From assembly GCF_009883055.1 (NCBI RefSeq), contig NZ_WWVR01000030.1, positions 1-41,138 of the forward strand: a stretch of 41,138 nt of DNA. Reading direction: 5' to 3'. The notes beneath the pieces were generated by a model. That model saw only the letters and a program-made list of their open reading frames with translations. It was not told the DNA's origin and searched no databases. This document shows, piece after piece, positions 37,502 to 41,138 of the stretch. Each line of letters starts with the position of its first letter. Within the stretch, counting starts at the first letter, position 1. Source of the DNA: Blautia sp. BIOML-A1 (GTDB taxonomy: Bacteria; Bacillota; Clostridia; Lachnospirales; Lachnospiraceae). A program made the translations under genes and the position numbers.

Positions 37502-38400
37502 TATAAAGTCACCCCCGAATGTGTTGTGATTGTGTAGTTAAGGTCTTTATCAAAAATGATGTGTCCACGTCTGTGGGACCAGCATCCAACATTTACAGCT
37601 ACTCCGATAGTGGATGGATGTCTTGCTGTGTTTTCAATATGAACACCCATTACGGAGTATTTACCACCCATACCCTGTGGTCCAAGGCCAATTGCATTGA
37701 TACCGTCTTCGAGCAGTTTTTCCATAGATGCAGCTCTCTCGTTTTCATTGTGGCTTCCAAGTGGTCTCATAAGTGCTTTCTTGGAAAGCAGAGCGGCAGT
37801 CTCTACAGATGTTGCAACTCCAACACCTACAAGAAGTGGCGGGCAGGCATTTAAGCCATAAGATGTCATAACATCCATAACAAATTTTGTTACACCTTCA
37901 TAACCTTCACCTGGCATCAGGACCATAGCTTTTCCCGGAAGAGTACATCCGCCGCCAGCCATGTATGTGTAAATTTCACATTTGTCGCTGTCCGGAACGA
38001 TGTCCCAGAATACAGTAGGTGTTCCTTTACCAACGTTCTTACCTGTGTTGTACTCATCAAAGGTTTCTACGCTGTTGTGACGAAGAGGTGCTTCAAAAGT
38101 AGCTTTGACAACTGCTTCTTTGAGAAGAGCTTCCAGTTCACCGATCAGAGGGAAGTTTGTTCCGCATTTAACCCAGAACTGTAATACACCTGTATCCTGG
38201 CAGCTCGGTCTGTTGAGTTCTTTTGCAAGAACCTGGTTTTTCTGCATGGTCTGATAGATGACTTTGGAAAGCGGGCTATCCTCTTTCTCTGCAAGTTCAT
38301 TGATCTTTTCTTTGATGTCGTCCGGCAGCACTTTACCAATATAGGAAACAAAGTTTGCCATATAAGTGGTAAGCTGCTCTACCTGTTCTTTCTTACCCAT
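37501..38400 (-). CDS. ttdA: L(+)-tartrate dehydratase alpha subunit ([4Fe-4S], class I fumarase-like)
   Basis: The 299-residue protein carries the three cluster cysteines in expected places: Cys67 (NRPSCQDTG), Cys186 ([10 protein letters not shown]) and Cys273 (VGCWSHRRG). [40 protein letters not shown], and [19 protein letters not shown] agree with E. coli TtdA, as I recall it, more than with FumA-type subunits, which differ around GCW-x-HRRG. It is clustered with ttdB, a dicarboxylate permease and a divergent LysR gene, the same set as E. coli ttdR-ttdABT. AGGAGG-like site before the ATG. Confidence 0.85.
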   Translation of the reverse strand: MGKKEQVEQLTTYMANFVSYIGKVLPDDIKEKINELAEKEDSPLSKVIYQTMQKNQVLAKELNRPSCQDTGVLQFWVKCGTNFPLIGELEALLKEAVVKATFEAPLRHNSVETFDEYNTGKNVGKGTPTVFWDIVPDSDKCEIYTYMAGGGCTLPGKAMVLMPGEGYEGVTKFVMDVMTSYGLNACPPLLVGVGVATSVETAALLSKKALMRPLGSHNENERAASMEKLLEDGINAIGLGPQGMGGKYSVMGVHIENTARHPSTIGVAVNVGCWSHRRGHIIFDKDLNYTITTHSGVTL

Positions 38401-38488
38401 TTGTTTGTCCTCCTGGTTGATATAATTTTAAAGTTAATAATTGCGTTTAAATTTCTTTATCATCAAATTCCTTTCACGTTTCTCATTC

Positions 38489-39754
38489 TCACGGGAAGAA
38501 TGGAAAAGCGATCGGAAGAATGATCATACTTACAACAGTTGCGATGATGATAAGCGGGAATCCGGATTTTACATAGTCCATAAACTTATATCCGCCTGCA
38601 CCAACTACCATTGTATTTGCCGGCATTCCAATCGGTGTCGCATATGCACAGGAACCTCCGATCACACATGCCATCAGTACGGCTCTTGGGTCAGCTCCCA
38701 TTCCCTGTGCGATAGACAGACAGATTGGAACCATAAGAGCGGTTGTCGCTGTGTTTGACATAAAGTTTGTCAGTACGGCACAGAGAATAAATACTACAAA
38801 AGTCAGAACATATGGAGATGGATTTTCGCCAAGCGCGCCGATCACTTTTCCTGCGATCAGTTCTCCTGCTCCTGTTTCCTGCAATGCCGCTGCCAGAGAA
38901 AGAGTACCTCCGAAAAGGAAAATTGTCTTGAGATCAATGGATTTCAGTGCATCTTTCTCGGAAATAACTCCTGTAATGATCAGAAGCAGTGCTCCGATTC
39001 CACCGGAAATACATAATTTAATGCCAATTTTGTCTTCAAAGATCATCGCCAGCAGTGTCAGAACCAGAATGATCAGAGATAACCACTGTTTCCATACTGG
39101 AACGTTGCTGAAATCTTTTTCTGTGTTAAAGGCTCCCTCATCTTTTACATCATGATTTGGGAGAAGGCGGTATCCGATAGTCGCATAGAACAGAATACCT
39201 GCGATCAGAATTGGTAAACCTACAATTGCATATTCGAAAAATCCGAACTTCATGTCGATTTCCTGAAGTGCACTCTGTGCAATCAGATTTCCCGGTGCTC
39301 CGATCAAAGAAAGGTTACCTCCCATGGCAGCTGCAAATACCAGCGGCATCAGAAGACGTGATCTTTTGTATCCGGACTTTGCTGCGATACCGATGACTAC
39401 CGGAATCAGAACTGCGGCCGTACCTGTATTGGATAACACACCACTCATGAAACCTACGATCACCATAATTGCAATGATCAGCATTCTTTCTGTCTTTGCA
39501 AATTTTGTTACAATACCTCCAATCTTGTTTGCCATGCCTGTTTCAAATAATGCCCCACCTACGATGAACATGGAGACAAACAAAATGACATTACTGTCGA
39601 TGAATCCTGCAAAAGCTGTTTTAACATCCAGAACTCCCGTCACTACAAGACCGATACAGACAATCATGGATGTAACTCCCAGCGGAATCTTTTCAAGTAC
39701 GAACATGATTACCGCGAACAAGAGAAACAGCAGCGTAATTGTTGATGGACTCAT
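38489..39754 (-). CDS. DASS/SLC13-family dicarboxylate permease (tartrate uptake candidate)
   Basis: ATG 39754 has AGGAGG eight bases upstream; a GTG at 39760 sits too close to it. The 421-residue protein has about 11 membrane helices and the paired SNT-type motifs of divalent-anion/Na+ symporters and antiporters: VLSNTGTAAVLIPVV and NFMSNTATTALMVPI, with PIGMPANTMVVGAGGY near the end. It lies 88 bases upstream of ttdA in the same direction. It probably brings in tartrate or exchanges it for another dicarboxylate, the job of TtdT in E. coli. Specificity is inferred from context. Confidence 0.85.
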   Translation of the reverse strand: MSPSTITLLFLLFAVIMFVLEKIPLGVTSMIVCIGLVVTGVLDVKTAFAGFIDSNVILFVSMFIVGGALFETGMANKIGGIVTKFAKTERMLIIAIMVIVGFMSGVLSNTGTAAVLIPVVIGIAAKSGYKRSRLLMPLVFAAAMGGNLSLIGAPGNLIAQSALQEIDMKFGFFEYAIVGLPILIAGILFYATIGYRLLPNHDVKDEGAFNTEKDFSNVPVWKQWLSLIILVLTLLAMIFEDKIGIKLCISGGIGALLLIITGVISEKDALKSIDLKTIFLFGGTLSLAAALQETGAGELIAGKVIGALGENPSPYVLTFVVFILCAVLTNFMSNTATTALMVPICLSIAQGMGADPRAVLMACVIGGSCAYATPIGMPANTMVVGAGGYKFMDYVKSGFPLIIIATVVSMIILPIAFPFFP

Positions 39755-39833
39755 TGCCACACCCTCCTACTTTTTCATTTTGTAACTTTGAGCAATCCCT
39801 CGGCCGATTTCATTACTGCTTTGTTATGCGTTT

Positions 39834-39862
39834 ATTATATATGGGATTTTCCATATTGTACA
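39834..39862 (-). promoter_or_regulatory. Promoter of the permease-ttdAB operon with a dyad in its spacer
   Basis: TGTACA, 17 bases, TATAAT on the minus strand. The spacer overlaps ATATGG-GATTTT-CCATAT (39839-39856), a perfect 6-6-6 inverted repeat that could be a regulator site. Confidence 0.65.
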
Positions 39863-39893
39863 TTTATTAAAACATATACACCCATAAGAAAAA

Positions 39894-39919
39894 GTTATTG
39901 AGTTTTTTGTATCAATAAC
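39894..39919. promoter_or_regulatory. Probable LysR-type operator
   Basis: GTTATTGA, ten bases, TCAATAAC: a perfect 8-base inverted repeat in the divergent region, about 80 bases upstream of the predicted permease start and 48 upstream of the LysR gene's start. Size and place fit a LysR recognition site serving both promoters. Confidence 0.7.
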
Positions 39920-39931
39920 CATTTCTTTTCG

Positions 39932-39960
39932 TTGCACATCTCATTTCGACATGCTATTAT
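39932..39960 (+). promoter_or_regulatory. Promoter of the LysR gene
   Basis: TTGCAC, 17 bases, TATTAT with TGC before the -10. Confidence 0.65.
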
Positions 39961-40009
39961 ATATGATAATTTTGTAAATCACACTATAAAATATGGAGAT
40001 CCTTTTATA

Positions 40010-40876
40010 ATGAAATTAACTCAGTTAGAATACTTTTGTGTAGCCGCCAGATACCATAATATCACAAAAGCCGCAAAAGAACTTTTTGTAACCCAGCCTT
40101 CTATTTCCAATGCGATCAAGGCTCTGGAAGAAGAATTCGGCGTTAACCTGTTTTTCAGAAATAATAATAAACTGACACTCACACCAGAAGGAGAGATTTT
40201 TTATAAGAGTGCCGAGGAACTTCTCGCTCATGCAGACTCGGTAGAATCGGAATTTCACGAATTAAGAAAAAAAGTCACCCCAATACGAATCGGTATCCCT
40301 CCCATGCTTGGAACGATTTATCTGCCTGAATTATATCTGTCTCTGAATGAAAGTTTTCCAAATGTAGATCTTCGTCTTTTTGAATTTGGTTCTATCAAGG
40401 CATGTAATCTTGTTCTGGAGGAGAAACTGGATATCGCGATCGTCAATGCAGAACAGCCTTCCATTGATAAATGCAATTCACGCATTATTGATACGGAAGA
40501 CCTGCTTTTCTGTGTCGCGCCAGATCATCCTCTGGCAGGTCAGAAAACTCTTCTTCTCACCATGCTTGCAGATGAGCCGCTGATTCTTTTTAACACAGAT
40601 TCTGTACAGGTCATGACACTGACCAGACAGTTTAAAGCAGTGGGAGTAAATCCTCATATTATTCTGAACACCAGTCAGATCACAACTCTCATCAATATGG
40701 TAAAATCCGGACATATGGGAACTTTTTTGTACCGTTCTATTGTTGAAAAACATCCGGATATTGTCGGGATCCCGGTCATGCCATCTATTGAGCAGCGTAT
40801 TGGTGTTATATGGAAAAAGGGAAAATATCAGAATACAACTACAGAAAAAGTGATCAAATTCATTGAGAATTTCTGA
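40010..40876 (+). CDS. LysR-family regulator (TtdR-like by context)
   Basis: The start at 40010 (MKLTQLEYFCVAARYHNITK) follows a GGAG site; the open frame upstream to 39932 overlaps the promoter. The 288-residue protein has the N-terminal winged helix-turn-helix (AAKELFVTQPSISNAIKALEEEFG, about 18-41), a linker helix, and a periplasmic-binding-like effector domain (IRIGIPPMLGTIYLPELY ...). It diverges from the permease-ttdA-ttdB operon and most likely activates it with the substrate or a related dicarboxylate as coinducer, also controlling itself. Confidence 0.88.
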   Translation: MKLTQLEYFCVAARYHNITKAAKELFVTQPSISNAIKALEEEFGVNLFFRNNNKLTLTPEGEIFYKSAEELLAHADSVESEFHELRKKVTPIRIGIPPMLGTIYLPELYLSLNESFPNVDLRLFEFGSIKACNLVLEEKLDIAIVNAEQPSIDKCNSRIIDTEDLLFCVAPDHPLAGQKTLLLTMLADEPLILFNTDSVQVMTLTRQFKAVGVNPHIILNTSQITTLINMVKSGHMGTFLYRSIVEKHPDIVGIPVMPSIEQRIGVIWKKGKYQNTTTEKVIKFIENF

Positions 40877-40888
40877 GAAGAGAACGTG

Positions 40889-40930
40889 AAAAAAGAACCG
40901 AAGACATCTGAAATGTCCTCGGTTCTTTTT
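40889..40930 (+). terminator. Bidirectional terminator between LysR gene and tRNA-Trp
   Basis: AAAAGAACCGAAGACAT pairs with ATGTCCTCGGTTCTTTT (one bulge) across CTGAA, with A and T tracts on both sides; it can stop the LysR transcript and the minus-strand rRNA-tRNA transcript. Confidence 0.9.
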
Positions 40931-40935
40931 AATAG

Positions 40936-41006
40936 CAGGGGATGAGAGAATCGAACTCCCACCAAAGGTTTTGGAGACCCCTATCATACCATTTGACCAA
41001 TCCCCT
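40936..41006 (-). tRNA. tRNA-Trp(CCA)
   Basis: Minus-strand cloverleaf: acceptor AGGGGAT/ATCCCCT, discriminator G, D arm with AAATGGTA, anticodon loop CTCCAAA (anticodon CCA), T-arm GGGAG-TTCGATT-CTCTC. CCA end not encoded. It lies about 72 bases after the 23S rRNA end, probably on the same transcript. Confidence 0.93.
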
Positions 41007-41079
41007 ATAAAGATAGTTATCGTATCTTCAAAACCACATACATGTTGACTAAGTAATCGAATCAATTTAACCATGCTTG

Positions 41080-41138
41080 TTGGTCAAGCCCTCACCCTAT
41101 TAGTAGCAGTCAGCTCCATACGTTACCGTACTTCCACC
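41080..41138 (-). rRNA. 3' end of 23S rRNA (partial, runs off the window)
   Basis: The minus strand reads GGAGCTGACTGCTACTAATA, then GGGTGAGGGCTTGACCAA, the well-known 3' terminal segment of bacterial 23S rRNA. The mature end near 41080 is estimated from the conserved CTTGACC that pairs with the gene's 5' end. Confidence 0.92.

Noticed and set aside
36875..38400. Two-subunit class I fumarase
   Set aside because: The residues around the third cysteine (GCWSHRRG), [11 protein letters not shown] and the permease-LysR context fit L-tartrate dehydratase better; kept as the alternative.

Overview
The window reads like a chromosomal segment of an anaerobic Firmicute of the class Clostridia, most likely a gut Lachnospiraceae (Blautia/Dorea/Ruminococcus-like). 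The reasons are moderate AT-richness, strong AGGAGG ribosome sites, an archaeal-type aspartyl-tRNA synthetase working with GatCAB, LL-diaminopimelate aminotransferase, a type III glutamine synthetase, and SipW/TasA-like surface genes. Almost every base from about 2 to 30 kb is transcribed on the minus strand.

Layout. At 1-43 the window cuts the first codons of a probable IS607-type recombinase. 0.1-2 kb holds a secreted transglutaminase-like protein, tRNA-Pro(GGG) and the 3' remnant of a surface protein. 2-7.8 kb is a sipW operon: a SipW-type signal peptidase, three small secreted proteins with SipW-dependent signals, and a large isopeptide/Cna-B-type surface protein. 7.85-9.5 kb is ilvN-ilvC. 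9.6-12.8 kb is a three-gene run (M18 aminopeptidase, HAD phosphatase, tyrosine-phosphatase-like protein). 12.9-34.7 kb is a glutamine/ammonia hub: dapL, gatB, gatA, gatC, aspS2, an ANTAR regulator, glnA, gltD, gltB, pyrG and purF on the minus strand, then glnN and an amt-PII fusion on the plus strand. 34.7-36.7 kb holds a repeat element, a TRIC/UPF0126 membrane protein and a P1-family peptidase. 36.8-40.9 kb is a tartrate-type dicarboxylate operon (ttdB, ttdA, DASS permease) divergent from a LysR regulator. The right edge has tRNA-Trp and the 3' end of a 23S rRNA gene on the minus strand.

How the genes work together. Ammonia enters through Amt-PII, is fixed by GlnA or GlnN, and the glutamine is spent by GltBD, PyrG, PurF and GatCAB. 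AspS2 carries the His/Pro pair expected of a non-discriminating enzyme, so it should make Asp-tRNA(Asn) for GatCAB to amidate.

The most striking signal is regulatory. The leaders of glnA, pyrG(-gltBD), glnN and amt each hold an intrinsic terminator whose 5' arm can instead fold into a small hairpin with the six-base loop A(A/C)(A/C)GGC written here as AAAGGC or AACGGC. The stems differ in sequence but stay paired. This is the loop pattern (A1, G4) of ANTAR-protein antitermination hairpins, and an ANTAR protein with a receiver domain stripped of its phosphorylation residues is encoded directly after glnA. The glnA and glnN promoters lie so close to the hairpin that there seems to be no room for the usual second hairpin. 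I read this as a nitrogen regulon controlled by transcription antitermination.
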